DNA of 63,736 bases from an uncultured Lachnospiraceae bacterium (GCA_947246015.1 CAMXQE010000025.1:1-63736); one strand, 5' to 3'. Counted from the first letter of the stretch, positions 8,350-18,037 are shown. Numbers and translations: made by a program. The notes: generated by a model not told the origin, from the letters alone.

Positions 8350-9327
8350 TTACCGTACAATGGCAAAGAGAATATCCAGCAGGTAAAGGATGACCATAAC
8401 CACGCCTTCCGAACGTCTGACGGATTCCCGGCTGAGAGAGAAAATATAGGAAATGATACCGATTACCATAAGGATTGCCATATCATAAACGGAGGCGGTA
8501 TTGATGGCAATCGGATGAATCGCAGCGGATATTCCCAGGATAAAGAGCAGATTGAAAATACTGGAGCCGATGACATTGCCGATGGCAAGCCCCGTTTCCC
8601 CTTTTCTGGCGGCAACAACGGAAGTCACCAGTTCCGGCAGCGAGGTGCCGATGGCGACAATCGTCAGTCCGATGAGGGTTTCCGACATTCCCATGGTTCT
8701 TGCGATTTCCTTTGCGCTGTAAACGACAACCTGTCCACCTGCAACAATCAAAACGAGGCCGGTGAGGATGAGAAGAAGACATTTCCAAACCGGTAAGCAG
8801 TTTTCGGGTTTTTCTTCTTCCGGATGCTTTCTTGCATCGTAAATCAGGTAGAGGATATAAATCAGAAAAATGGCCAGCAGGACAAGTCCTGTCGTCCGGT
8901 CTATGGTTCCGGCTGTGTCATTCATGCTAAGCTGAAAGATTCTGCCGGAATAGATGGTTTGGAAGGAGGTCATAAACAGAAGCAGGAGCGTGGCGCCGAT
9001 GTAGAGAGGAAAATCCCTGTGGATAATGCCTTTATCCACAGGTACGGCATGGATGACGGCACATACCCCGAGGACGCACAGAAGGTTAAAAATATTAGAG
9101 CCAACCACGTTGCTCAGCGCGATTTCGTTAGAGCCCTGGACGGCGGCGGAAATACTGACGGCCAGTTCGGGAGCGCTGGTTCCGAGCGCAACGATGGTCA
9201 GTCCGATAATCAGTCCCGGCACTTTGAAATTTTTGGCCAGCGAGGAACTGCCGTCCACAAACAGGTCAGCGCCTTTGATTAATGCAAAAAATCCAACGAT
9301 GAGCAGCAACAGATTCAAAAATAACAT
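8350..9327 (-). CDS. Calcium/sodium antiporter, CaCA family (YrbG-like)
   Basis: 325 residues, about ten membrane helices, built as two inverted halves. Each half has the family's alpha repeat: GLTIVALGTSAPE followed by NVVGSNIFN in the first, and GLTIVAIGTSLPE followed by NVIGSSIFN in the second. The conserved acidic residues in GTS(A/L)PE bind the cation. The protein should exchange Ca2+ for Na+ (or H+) across the cytoplasmic membrane. The start is set at ATG 9327 because GGAGG lies 7 nt upstream; the longer in-frame ATG at 9351 is not preceded by a site. The gene seems monocistronic. Confidence 0.93.
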   Translation of the reverse strand: MLFLNLLLLIVGFFALIKGADLFVDGSSSLAKNFKVPGLIIGLTIVALGTSAPELAVSISAAVQGSNEIALSNVVGSNIFNLLCVLGVCAVIHAVPVDKGIIHRDFPLYIGATLLLLFMTSFQTIYSGRIFQLSMNDTAGTIDRTTGLVLLAIFLIYILYLIYDARKHPEEEKPENCLPVWKCLLLILTGLVLIVAGGQVVVYSAKEIARTMGMSETLIGLTIVAIGTSLPELVTSVVAARKGETGLAIGNVIGSSIFNLLFILGISAAIHPIAINTASVYDMAILMVIGIISYIFSLSRESVRRSEGVVMVILYLLDILFAIVR

Positions 9328-9608
9328 ATTCATACCTCCGGTCTTTTTCATCTAAATCATATCTGTGTGCAATCCGCGCAGGGTGCGCGGTACATATCCC
9401 GAAAAGAATCATGGATAAACATGAAGCAGTGTAGCACTTTCCGAATGATACGGCAAGGTACAGACGGAAAATTTTACATAAATTTGTAACAATTCGGCTT
9501 CCGGCCGGACTGTTACCTGAATTTTGCAGGCGGTTTGCCCTGTTTTTTCAGGAGAATGCTGTATTTGTTATGTAAAGGGATTCCGTGTTATGGACAGGAG
9601 GATGGAAA

Positions 9609-11297
9609 ATGAGCATATTTCATGTGATTACCATGATGGGAGGTTTGGCGCTTTTTTTGTATGGGATGCATATGATGGGGGAGGGGCTGTCCAAACAGTC
9701 CGGCGGCAGGCTGGAAGCCGTCCTTGCCAGGATGACAGCTCATCCGTTAAAGGGAGTTGCGCTGGGAGCAGCGGTGACTGCCGTCATACAGTCGTCTTCT
9801 GCTACGACGGTGATGGTGGTGGGCTTTGTCAATTCTGGAATCATGCAGTTAAAGCAGGCAGTCGGTATTATTATGGGAGCGAATGTGGGGACTACGGTTA
9901 CTTCCTGGATTCTGAGCCTTGCCGGGTTGGAAAGCAATCATATGTTCATCCGTATGTTAAAACCGGAAAATTTTGCACCGGTACTGGCAATGGCCGGCGT
10001 TATTTTCTTAATGTTCTGTAAAACGGAGCGGAAGGCAGTCAGGGGAAATATTCTGCTGGGGTTTGCGATTCTGATGATGGGGATGGACACCATGAGTTCT
10101 GCGGTAAAGCCGTTAAAGGATGTGCCGGAATTTACGAGGCTGTTTCTGGCATTTTCCCATCCGGTGGCAGGGATGCTTGCCGGAGCCGCACTTACCGCCG
10201 TGATACAGAGTTCTTCCGCTTCGGTCGGCATCCTTCAGGCACTCTGCAGCACCGGGGCGGTTCCCTATTCTGCGGTGATGCCGATTATAATGGGACAGAA
10301 TATCGGAACCTGCGTAACGGCGCTTTTGTCCTCTATAGGCGCCAGTACGAATGCTAAAAGGGCGGCTTTCCTGCATTTGTATTTCAATCTGATTGGTACG
10401 GCTGTGTTTATGGCCGGTTTTTATGCAGTGCATTATTTTGTTCCCTTTGTTTTTTGGGAACAGCCCGCAGCGGCGGTAGGAATTGCATTCGCACATTCCT
10501 GCTTCAACCTGTGTTCCACCGTCATCCTGCTGCCGTTTTCAGGCGGGCTGGTGCGGCTTGCATGTGTTTCCATTCCGGAGAAAAAAGAAGAGATGGCGGA
10601 AGAACTTCCGAAGGAACTGGCTGCATTGTCCAACATGGATAAGCGTTTTCTGGACAATCCGTCTTTTGCCCTCCTGCAGTGCAGGAAAACGGCGCAGGCT
10701 ATGCTGGAGCTGGCGGGCGAAACATTCTGCGGGGCGCTGGAACTCCTCTTTGATTTCAGTGAGGAACGGATAGGGAATCTGCGGAAACTGGAGGACTATG
10801 TGGACCGGTATGAGGAAGAAATCAACGATTATATGTTCCGGCTGGGGCTGAATCCATTGTCAGAAGCAGAGGCAAAAGAAATGTCTGTCATGCAGCACGG
10901 CGTGGGAAATATGGAGCGCGTAGCCGATTACTCTCTTGGTATTGCCATCAATAGGGGCAAAATGGAGGGAAAGAAGCTGGAGTTTTCGGAAGAAGCGGAG
11001 AAGGAATTGAAGATATGCGGCGATATCGTACTGGAGCTGATGCGTCACGTCATGGCTTATTGGGAGGAATGGAATGCAGGGGGCGGGGGCGTTGGAATGA
11101 ATATTTCGGAGGCAGACAGCGTGCTTCAGCTTGGAATGGAGTTAAGCCGGTTCAAAAGGAAAATCATGAAAAACCATAGGAAGCGTGTGGAAAACGGAGA
11201 TTGCAGTGTGGATTTGGGTTTCCTGCTTTCGGATATTCTATTGGGATTTGAGAAAGTGGCGGAGCACGGCATCCATATCATTGACATGTTTTTATGA
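9609..11297 (+). CDS. Na/phosphate cotransporter family protein with C-terminal PhoU-like domain
   Basis: 562 residues. Two Na_Pi_cotrans repeats each carry the QSSSA signature (AVIQSSSATT at about 59-67 and AVIQSSSASV near 203). A cytoplasmic helical part of about 220 residues follows, resembling PhoU (FDFSEERIGNLRKLEDYVDR, then GNMERVADYSLGIA). These proteins import inorganic phosphate, or a related anion, with sodium, and the PhoU-like part is thought to regulate them. ATG 9609 is chosen because AGGAGG lies 6 nt upstream. There is no phosphate regulon gene nearby; the next gene has its own weak promoter (TTGACG 11303, TAAGGT 11326). Confidence 0.92.
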   Translation: MSIFHVITMMGGLALFLYGMHMMGEGLSKQSGGRLEAVLARMTAHPLKGVALGAAVTAVIQSSSATTVMVVGFVNSGIMQLKQAVGIIMGANVGTTVTSWILSLAGLESNHMFIRMLKPENFAPVLAMAGVIFLMFCKTERKAVRGNILLGFAILMMGMDTMSSAVKPLKDVPEFTRLFLAFSHPVAGMLAGAALTAVIQSSSASVGILQALCSTGAVPYSAVMPIIMGQNIGTCVTALLSSIGASTNAKRAAFLHLYFNLIGTAVFMAGFYAVHYFVPFVFWEQPAAAVGIAFAHSCFNLCSTVILLPFSGGLVRLACVSIPEKKEEMAEELPKELAALSNMDKRFLDNPSFALLQCRKTAQAMLELAGETFCGALELLFDFSEERIGNLRKLEDYVDRYEEEINDYMFRLGLNPLSEAEAKEMSVMQHGVGNMERVADYSLGIAINRGKMEGKKLEFSEEAEKELKICGDIVLELMRHVMAYWEEWNAGGGGVGMNISEADSVLQLGMELSRFKRKIMKNHRKRVENGDCSVDLGFLLSDILLGFEKVAEHGIHIIDMFL

Positions 11298-11393
11298 AAT
11301 GATTGACGGATTTTCCAAATTCGTGTAAGGTTAAGTATAGGAGATAATCCGCATTCACGTGATGCATGGATAAAGAAGGGAAGGTATGGGTAT

Positions 11394-12530
11394 ATGAAAC
11401 TGCCGATTTTTGAGAAGTATATTGACGGGTTGATTGAAAAAAGTACACTGGATGTGCCGGCATGGAATATCGAGAAGGCGCGGGAGGGGAAAGCAGCGGG
11501 ATGGAATTATATTGACGGCTGTATGATACTGGCGCTTTTGGAGATTTATCAGGCAACGGGGGAAAAGAAATATTATGAGTTTGCGGATGCCTTTATCGAC
11601 CACAGGGTAAGAGAGGACGGTACGATTGTGGGCTATTCCGTGGAGGAGTACAATATTGATAATGTAAATGCGGGAAAAACGCTGTTTTCCCTGTATGAAA
11701 TCAATGGAAAAGAAAAATACCGCAAGGCGATTGATTTGATATACAGTCAGGTGCAGAGTCAGCCGAGGACGGAAGAGGGGAATTTCTGGCATAAGAAGAT
11801 TTACCCGAATCAGGTGTGGCTGGACGGGATGTATATGGGACAGCCTTTTTATATGGAATACGAAACGAAATTTAACGATAAGAAAAACTATAAGGATATT
11901 TTCCATCAGTTTGCCAACGTGGTGAAATATATCAGGGACGAGGAGACGGGGCTGTATTATCACGGTTATGATGCATCCCGCTCCGTATTCTGGTGCGACA
12001 AGGAAACGGGGCTTTCCCGCAATTTCTGGCTGCGGGCGCTGGGATGGTATTCCATGGCGCTTTTGGATACCCTGAATAAATGCGAACCGGGAGAGGAATA
12101 CAGGAAAGAATATGAGAATTTGAAACAGGTATTTGTAGACCTGACGGATTCTATGCTGAAATATCAGGATGAGAGCGGTATGTGGTACCAGCTTCCGGCA
12201 CTGGGCGGAAAGGAACCGAATTATCTGGAAACAAGCGGAAGCGCGATTATGGCATATTCCCTGTTAAAAGGCGTGCGCCTTGGATTTTTGCCGGAAAGCT
12301 ATAGAGAGTACGGTCTGAAGGCATTCCAGGGTATCTGTGACAGGTATCTGAAGGAAAAGGATGGAAATTTAAGTCTGGGCGGCATCTGCCTGGTGGCAGG
12401 ACTGGGGCCTGCGGACAATACAAGAAGGGACGGCAGCTTTGAGTATTATATGTCGGAACCTGTGGTAGAGGATGATGCGAAGGGCGTGGGACCGCTGCTT
12501 TTGGCATATACGGAGATGCGCAGGGGATGA
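11394..12530 (+). CDS. Glycoside hydrolase family 105, unsaturated rhamnogalacturonyl hydrolase
   Basis: 378 residues without a signal peptide, hence cytoplasmic. The alpha/alpha barrel motifs of GH88/GH105 are present: NIDNVNAGK (D89) and VWLDGMYMGQPF (D144), corresponding to the two catalytic aspartates I recall as D88 and D143 in Bacillus YteR. A SRNFWLRALGWYSMAL segment follows. The enzyme hydrates the unsaturated galacturonyl residue left by pectate or rhamnogalacturonan lyases and releases rhamnose-containing products, feeding the rhaD and diol dehydratase steps found later in the window. No lyase or oligosaccharide transporter is adjacent. An esterase gene follows after 82 bp and may be cotranscribed. 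Confidence 0.9.
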   Translation: MKLPIFEKYIDGLIEKSTLDVPAWNIEKAREGKAAGWNYIDGCMILALLEIYQATGEKKYYEFADAFIDHRVREDGTIVGYSVEEYNIDNVNAGKTLFSLYEINGKEKYRKAIDLIYSQVQSQPRTEEGNFWHKKIYPNQVWLDGMYMGQPFYMEYETKFNDKKNYKDIFHQFANVVKYIRDEETGLYYHGYDASRSVFWCDKETGLSRNFWLRALGWYSMALLDTLNKCEPGEEYRKEYENLKQVFVDLTDSMLKYQDESGMWYQLPALGGKEPNYLETSGSAIMAYSLLKGVRLGFLPESYREYGLKAFQGICDRYLKEKDGNLSLGGICLVAGLGPADNTRRDGSFEYYMSEPVVEDDAKGVGPLLLAYTEMRRG

Positions 12531-12612
12531 AATTTTGCTAAGGCTGTAAAGGGTGCGATTTAAGAGGAACTATGGCACCAGCAGGTTTCATTCATCATGG
12601 GAGGAATAAGAG

Positions 12613-13413
12613 ATGGCGTTATTGCATGTGGACTTTTTTTCGGATGTGCTTGGTATGTGTATGAATATGGATGTGATTCTTCCGCAGCAGACCCACGGGC
12701 AGATTGGGATGAAGGGAAGGGCATCCGGTGGTCTGTATAAGACAATGTATCTGCTGCACGGAATGAGCGACGACCATACCATCTGGCAGAGACGGACTTC
12801 CATCGAAAGGTATGTCAGCGAATTAGGGATTGCGGTAGTGATGCCGACGACGCATCTTGGATTTTATACGGATACTCTTTACGGTATGCGGTACTGGACG
12901 TTTATCTCGGAGGAGCTTCCTGCTATCTGCAGGGAATTCTTCCCCCGTATGTCAGGGAAAAGGGAGGATACGCTGGCTGCCGGGCTGTCCATGGGAGGAT
13001 ACGGTGCATGGAAGCTGGGGCTGCGTGCCGCAGATACGTTCGGCGCTGCGGCGTCTTTGTCAGGCGCTTTGGATATCGTGGGGGATTACCGGAGAAACAG
13101 CGAGACGGATGCGCGGGCACGGTTTATGGGAATCTTCGGAAGCGAGGAAGAATTGCAGGGGTCGGAGAACGATCTTCTGGCGCTGGCGGAGAATCTGGCG
13201 GCACGGAAAGCTCAGCTGCCGAGGCTTTATGCATGGTGCGGCACGGAAGATTTTCTCTATGAGGGAAATCTGCTGGCATGGGAGCATGTGAAAGAGCTGG
13301 GTTATGATTTGACCTGCGAACAGTCTGCAGGCGACCATCAGTGGAAGTACTGGGATGAAAAGATACAGGATGTGCTGCGCTGGTGGCTGGGAACGGATAG
13401 TGATTTGCAGTAA
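12613..13413 (+). CDS. Esterase, FrmB/tributyrin-esterase family
   Basis: 266 residues, alpha/beta hydrolase of the esterase D type. YLLHGMSDD forms the oxyanion loop, the nucleophile is in AAGLSMGGYGAW (S126), and later WCGTEDFLY and AGDHQW supply the acid and histidine. Substrates in this family include short-chain acyl esters. Next to a rhamnogalacturonyl hydrolase, a deacetylating role on pectin fragments is plausible but only inferred. There is no signal peptide. Start ATG 12613 has GGAGGAATAAGAG upstream. Confidence 0.85.
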   Translation: MALLHVDFFSDVLGMCMNMDVILPQQTHGQIGMKGRASGGLYKTMYLLHGMSDDHTIWQRRTSIERYVSELGIAVVMPTTHLGFYTDTLYGMRYWTFISEELPAICREFFPRMSGKREDTLAAGLSMGGYGAWKLGLRAADTFGAAASLSGALDIVGDYRRNSETDARARFMGIFGSEEELQGSENDLLALAENLAARKAQLPRLYAWCGTEDFLYEGNLLAWEHVKELGYDLTCEQSAGDHQWKYWDEKIQDVLRWWLGTDSDLQ

Positions 13414-13602
13414 CGTATAGCACGTTTGCGGCATTTTGGACAATTCCTTACCGGCGGGCGGCAAAAGGAAATGGAACAGCGGAGTAAACGGAGCAGATGG
13501 AATAAGGGGAATCAAAGGGAACAAAGGAATTAAAGGAATCAACGGAATCAATGGAATCAATGGAATCAATGAAATCAATGGAATGAAAGGGAAGCTGCGC
13601 AC
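13414..13602. repeat. GGAATCAAT-type nonamer microsatellite upstream of a binding-protein gene
   Basis: From about 13506 to 13592 the sequence is a degenerate tandem array of nonamers related to GGAATCAAT and GGAACAAAG. One forward frame reads as Gly-Ile-Asn/Gly-Ile-Lys triplets and a reverse frame as Leu-Ile-Pro triplets; neither has its own ribosome site in a sensible place, so the reading frames are treated as by-products of the repeat. The array ends just before the AAAGGGAAG site of the next gene. Confidence 0.7.
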
Positions 13603-14577
13603 ATGGATAAGAAATATAAATATGTGTGTCACATGGTTTTGATACTGGCGAATGCAGTCTTTCTGGCAGCAGGAATTTTCTTTTTTGGGGGCAGGGTGGA
13701 TATTTCTTTTCACCAAAAGGAAAATTCCTTTTTGATTGGCGCCAGTTATATGACGATGAATAATGAGTTTTATAAGATTATCGGGGAAGAAATCGCCCAT
13801 AAGGTGGAAGCGGAGGGGGACCGGATGGTACTCCGTGATCCGGCGCTGGATGTAGACAGGCAGATAGAACAGATTCGGGAGATGATGGATATGGGCGTGG
13901 ATGTGCTGATTATTACTCCGGTGGATGAAGTGCGTCTGACGGAAACGCTGGAACAGGCAAAAAAGCAGGGAATCTTTATCGTTGTGCTGGATACCAACGT
14001 ACAAAATAATGCGCTGGCGGACTGTACGATTACTTCCGACAATTATCAGGCGGGGGTGCTGGTGGGAGAATATTTTCTTTCCCGCCATGAAAAGTCCCGT
14101 ATTGTGGTCATGACACATGAAGCAACGAAATCGGGACAGGAACGGGTACGGGGGTTTGTGGATACCGTATCCCGAAATCCCGGTATGGAAATTGTCAGGG
14201 AAATCGAATGTGAGGGACAGTTGGAAATTGCCATGCCGAAGCTGCGGCAGACGATAGAAGAAGGTGTTCTGTTTGACAGTGTGTTCTGTCTGAACGATTT
14301 GGCAGGCGTAGGAGCCGCGGCTGCACTGGATGAACAGCATATGCTGGGAGAGGTGGATTTGTACGGGGTGGACGCCTCGCCGGATTCCAAAGCATTGATT
14401 GCAGAAGGGCTGATGGGGGCATCGGCGGCGCAGTTTCCTTCGGAAATCGGGCAGGAGGCTGCGGAAGTGATTTACCGTTTGCTGCGGGGGGAATCGGTGG
14501 AAAAGAATATTTTAGTGCCGGTAAAGCTGATTACGAAGGAAAATGTGGAGCAGTTCGGCATTGACCGTTGGCAGTAG
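13603..14577 (+). CDS. Membrane-anchored sugar-binding protein, RbsB-like (Peripla_BP_4)
   Basis: 324 residues. An uncleaved-looking hydrophobic segment (about residues 9-29) anchors a type I periplasmic-binding fold: LIGASYMTMNNEFYKIIGEE, MGVDVLIITPVDE, IFIVVLDTNVQ, TSDNYQAG, FCLNDLAGVGAAAAL. Such proteins bind a monosaccharide or autoinducer-like sugar outside the cell. No ABC permease or ATPase follows; instead a histidine kinase begins 32 bp after the stop, which suggests that this protein presents its ligand to the kinase rather than to a transporter. Start ATG 13603 has AAAGGGAAG upstream. Confidence 0.88.
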   Translation: MDKKYKYVCHMVLILANAVFLAAGIFFFGGRVDISFHQKENSFLIGASYMTMNNEFYKIIGEEIAHKVEAEGDRMVLRDPALDVDRQIEQIREMMDMGVDVLIITPVDEVRLTETLEQAKKQGIFIVVLDTNVQNNALADCTITSDNYQAGVLVGEYFLSRHEKSRIVVMTHEATKSGQERVRGFVDTVSRNPGMEIVREIECEGQLEIAMPKLRQTIEEGVLFDSVFCLNDLAGVGAAAALDEQHMLGEVDLYGVDASPDSKALIAEGLMGASAAQFPSEIGQEAAEVIYRLLRGESVEKNILVPVKLITKENVEQFGIDRWQ

Positions 14578-14609
14578 CCGGACGGAAAGCGGGGAAGGAG
14601 AGGAGCGGT

Positions 14610-15920
14610 ATGAAAGAAAATCAGGTGCCCAATATGGTTTTTATATGGATGCTGAATCTGAATCTTCTGATGATTCTTTATATCACCGGTATTATGGCAG
14701 CAAGTTTGTCTGGGTATGTTCATGAAAATACTGCACGGGATTTTTTACAGACGGTCAGCCATATGAATCTGGAGCCATGGAAAATTCCCGTGGCTGCGGT
14801 TCTGTTGTACGGCAGTTTGCTGTTTTTCTTATGTATTCAGACGGAAAACAGTCTGCTTTTTTATGGTAAGACGGGAGTGGAAATTATAATCAGCCTGATA
14901 CTCGGCGCTTTGCTCAATTTCAGTTATACGGGTATGATTCTTCTTATTCTGGCGGACGTCATAAGGAATATGGCAAAGGTGAAATGGAAATTTCTTGTAA
15001 TCGGTATTGTCTGCGGGGTACACCTGCTGGCAGATTACAATTTATTTTCCGACAGTTACCGTATTATTTCTCTCGATACTTACTTAAGATATTATCGGAG
15101 CGACGTACGGGCTGTCATGCTGGGGCTGAAAAATATAGTTACTTCCCTGAATATATTGATTTTCATCATTTATACCGTACTTCTGATGCGTGAGCAGATG
15201 AGTGAGAAGGAGAGAATCCTCAGCCTGAATGAACGGTTAAACAGGGCGAATGAAGAGCTGAAACTGGCGAACAGTCAGATGGAAGAATATGCCAGGGAAT
15301 CTGTTAAGAATGCGGAAACCCGTGAGCGGAACCGTCTGGCAAGGGAGATTCATGATACCCTGGGGCATACCCTTACCGGTATCATCACAGGATTGGACGC
15401 CTGTATCACGCTGATGGACATCGTTCCGGACGCAGTCAAGGAGCAGCTTCAGGTGATTGCGGATGTGGCAAGAAAGGGAATGACGGATGTCAGGCGGTCA
15501 GTAAAAGCGCTGCGTCCGGATGCTTTGGAAAAGATGGAGCTGGAAAAGGCTTTGGAACAGATGATGGAGGAAATAAAGAGGGCTTCCAATATTGAAATAG
15601 AGTATTGCTGTTCGGCGGAATTAAATCACTTTAACAAGGATGAGGAAGAAATTATTTACAGAATCGTGCAGGAAAGCATTACCAATGCCATCCGGCATGG
15701 GAAAGCAGACAGAATCCTGATTGCTATCAGCATGGAATATAATATTCTGTATATCTGGATTAAGGATAACGGTATTGGCTGTGCCAAGATTGAAAAAGGT
15801 TTCGGGCTGCATCACATGGAAGAGAGGCTGGGGATGCTTCATGGAAGCCTGAATTGTTTTTCTGACAATGGATTTGTGCTGGAAGCAAGTATTCCAATCC
15901 GATGGGGAGAGGCGGTGTGA
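14610..15920 (+). CDS. Membrane sensor histidine kinase, NarL-class (HisKA_3)
   Basis: 436 residues. About six N-terminal helices (residues 10-193) are followed by a coiled coil, then the HisKA_3 box RNRLAREIHDTLGHTL with H248 as the expected phospho-acceptor. An HATPase_c domain with ESITNAIRHG and IKDNGIGC completes it. The extracellular loops are short, so ligand sensing may depend on the flanking binding proteins. Start ATG 14610 is preferred for its GGAGAGGAG site. The response regulator starts 2 nt after the stop. Confidence 0.9.
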   Translation: MKENQVPNMVFIWMLNLNLLMILYITGIMAASLSGYVHENTARDFLQTVSHMNLEPWKIPVAAVLLYGSLLFFLCIQTENSLLFYGKTGVEIIISLILGALLNFSYTGMILLILADVIRNMAKVKWKFLVIGIVCGVHLLADYNLFSDSYRIISLDTYLRYYRSDVRAVMLGLKNIVTSLNILIFIIYTVLLMREQMSEKERILSLNERLNRANEELKLANSQMEEYARESVKNAETRERNRLAREIHDTLGHTLTGIITGLDACITLMDIVPDAVKEQLQVIADVARKGMTDVRRSVKALRPDALEKMELEKALEQMMEEIKRASNIEIEYCCSAELNHFNKDEEEIIYRIVQESITNAIRHGKADRILIAISMEYNILYIWIKDNGIGCAKIEKGFGLHHMEERLGMLHGSLNCFSDNGFVLEASIPIRWGEAV

Positions 15921-15921
15921 T

Positions 15922-16599
15922 ATGATTAAGATTTTAATTGCAGATGACCAGGAACTGATTCGCCAGAGCCTGTCTATCATATTGGGAAACGAACAGGATT
16001 TTGAAGTGACGGATACAGTATCAAACGGCGTGGAAGTGGTCAGAAGCGTCAGGAAGAATAAGCCGGATGTGATATTGATGGATATACGGATGCCGGAAAT
16101 GGACGGGGTTGTCTGCACGCAGATTATCAAAGAAAACTATCCGAATATTAAAATCATTATCCTGACCACATTCGATGATGATGAATATGTGTTCAATGCC
16201 CTGAAAAACGGCGCCAGCGGCTATTTATTGAAAGGCGTTTCCATGAAAGAACTGGTGGAAGCCGTACGCAAAGTATATGAAGGGGCTGCCATGATTAACG
16301 GTGACATAGCATCCAAGGTAGTAAAGTTATTTTCAAAAATGGCACAGTCCAATATCACCATACGGGTGGATGAAAGTAATGTGACGGATTTGAAGGAGAC
16401 GGAATGGAGGATTATTGCACTGGTGGGAAGCGGTTTGTCCAATAAGGAGATTGCCGCTAAAATGAATCTTTCGGAAGGAACGGTAAGAAACGGGCTGAGC
16501 ACGATTTTGGGCAAGCTGGATTTAAGGGACCGGACGCAGCTGGCGATATGGGCGGTACAGACAGGAGCAGTGAACCGGATATTTGGGGAAGAAGGGTAA
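15922..16599 (+). CDS. Response regulator, NarL/FixJ family
   Basis: 225 residues. Receiver domain with D8/D9 in IADDQ, phospho-acceptor D54 in VILMDIRMPEMDG and the conserved LTTFDDDEYV segment. The C-terminal LuxR-type helix-turn-helix is LKETEWRIIALVGSGLSNKE followed by IAAKMNLSEGTVRN. It is the partner of the kinase encoded immediately upstream. Likely targets are its own operon and the PTS operon that begins 1.6 kb downstream; this is inferred from position. Confidence 0.92.
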   Translation: MIKILIADDQELIRQSLSIILGNEQDFEVTDTVSNGVEVVRSVRKNKPDVILMDIRMPEMDGVVCTQIIKENYPNIKIIILTTFDDDEYVFNALKNGASGYLLKGVSMKELVEAVRKVYEGAAMINGDIASKVVKLFSKMAQSNITIRVDESNVTDLKETEWRIIALVGSGLSNKEIAAKMNLSEGTVRNGLSTILGKLDLRDRTQLAIWAVQTGAVNRIFGEEG

Positions 16600-16602
16600 T
16601 GC

Positions 16603-18009
16603 GTGGCTTGGATGGAAAAAGCAGAAAAAATTGACGGAAGCGGAAATGACTGCATGACCAGAGTAACGGTCATGGCCGGAATAAGGAACCGGATTTTTCT
16701 GGCGGCAGGAGTGTTTTGCCTGCTTGCTGCATTAGTGATTATGGGGGATGGCTGGCGGAAACTGTTTTCCGGCAGGGAGAGGGTCATAACGGTGGGTGTG
16801 TTTTCCGACAGCTATTGGGAAGTACAGAATGGGTATTCCTATCGGATTTTAGAGGATGCCATAGCCTTGTTTGAAGAGCAGAATGAAGGGGTACGGGTAG
16901 AATATGTCAGCGGGATTTTGAAAGAAGATTATCCGGAATGGCTGGCGGAACAGATGGTTTTGGGAAAGGCGCCCGATGTGTTTCTTATTTTCGGTGAAAA
17001 TTTTAATGATTTGGCGGAAATCGGCGCTTTGAAAGATTTGGGCAGTTTCATGGAAGACGACGGCAGTCTGGTAAAAGATGAGTTTTATTCTTCTGCCCTT
17101 GCCTGTGGGGAGTATGGAGGCAGGCAGTATGCGCTGCCTTATGAATGTGCGCCGAAACTGATGTTTGTCAATAAAACGATTCTGGATGCGGAAGGAATCG
17201 GCGTCCCGGACGAGTCGTGGACATGGGAAGATTTTTATAAAATCTGCAAAGCCGTGACGAGGGATACGGACGGGAACGGAACGCTGGACCAGTTCGGAGT
17301 GGTAGGCTATACATGGCTGGAGGCATTTGACTCCAATGGGGTAGAGCTGTTTGACCCAATGGGGACGGAGTGCTATCTGACGGATGAACGGGTAAGGGAA
17401 GCGATTGTATTTATGGAAAAACTGGAAGGACTGTATGAGGGATACCATGTGACGGGCAGAGACTTTGATTTGGGCAGGGTTGCATTTCAGCCCATGCTGT
17501 TTTCACAGTACAGGGCGTACAAGCCCTATCCTCTGAGCATAAAGAAATATTCCGGCTTTGAATGGGAATGCATACCCATGCCGTCCGGCAGCAGCGGTGC
17601 TCATATTGCCAGGCTGGATACGCTTTTGATAGCGATGAATGAAAACACGGTACAGGAAAAATATGCATGGGAATTTATGAAGCTGCTTTCGGCAGAAGAG
17701 CAGATACAGTCGGAGATTTTCACTTATTCGGAAGGGGTATCCGTGTTAAGAAAGGTTACGGAGTCGGATAAAACTTTGCAGCTTCTCATTGACAGTTCAG
17801 GGGAGGGCAGCGGGTTTCGCCTGAAAGCATTGAGCGATGCGGTAGAATATGCAGTGGCAGCTCCAAGGTTCCGGAATTATGAAGAAGTTGTGGCGGAGGT
17901 GGATAAGGCGGTGAGAAATATTATGGAGGGCAGTTCCAATATCAGTATGGAGCAGATTATATGGAACCGGGAGATTAACAATTTCCTGAAAGAACGTGGG
18001 GAAAGGTGA
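16603..18009 (+). CDS. Extracellular solute-binding protein, family 1 (sugar type)
   Basis: 468 residues with an N-terminal membrane segment (about 31-50) and a type II sugar-binding fold (VEYVSGILKEDYPEWLAEQM, APDVFLIFGENF, then LPYECAPKLMFVNK and WTWEDFYKICKA). Family 1 proteins usually feed oligosaccharides to an ABC importer, but no permease is encoded here. It closes an operon of binding protein, kinase, regulator and second binding protein, so it may be a second input to the sensor. GTG 16603, 3 nt after the regulator's stop and preceded by AAGGG, is the chosen start; ATG 16612 is possible. Confidence 0.85.
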   Translation: MAWMEKAEKIDGSGNDCMTRVTVMAGIRNRIFLAAGVFCLLAALVIMGDGWRKLFSGRERVITVGVFSDSYWEVQNGYSYRILEDAIALFEEQNEGVRVEYVSGILKEDYPEWLAEQMVLGKAPDVFLIFGENFNDLAEIGALKDLGSFMEDDGSLVKDEFYSSALACGEYGGRQYALPYECAPKLMFVNKTILDAEGIGVPDESWTWEDFYKICKAVTRDTDGNGTLDQFGVVGYTWLEAFDSNGVELFDPMGTECYLTDERVREAIVFMEKLEGLYEGYHVTGRDFDLGRVAFQPMLFSQYRAYKPYPLSIKKYSGFEWECIPMPSGSSGAHIARLDTLLIAMNENTVQEKYAWEFMKLLSAEEQIQSEIFTYSEGVSVLRKVTESDKTLQLLIDSSGEGSGFRLKALSDAVEYAVAAPRFRNYEEVVAEVDKAVRNIMEGSSNISMEQIIWNREINNFLKERGER

Positions 18010-18037
18010 CGATGATACGGGCGGAATCAAAGGGCAG

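Noticed and set aside
13436..13642. Collagen-like Gly-x-x protein
   Set aside because: The pattern arises from a 9-bp DNA repeat, is short, lacks a signal peptide and overlaps the start of the true gene.
13060..14340. Long 426-codon minus-strand frame opposite the esterase and binding-protein genes
   Set aside because: It is antisense to two well-supported genes, and its Leu-Ile-Pro repeats are produced by the nonamer microsatellite.
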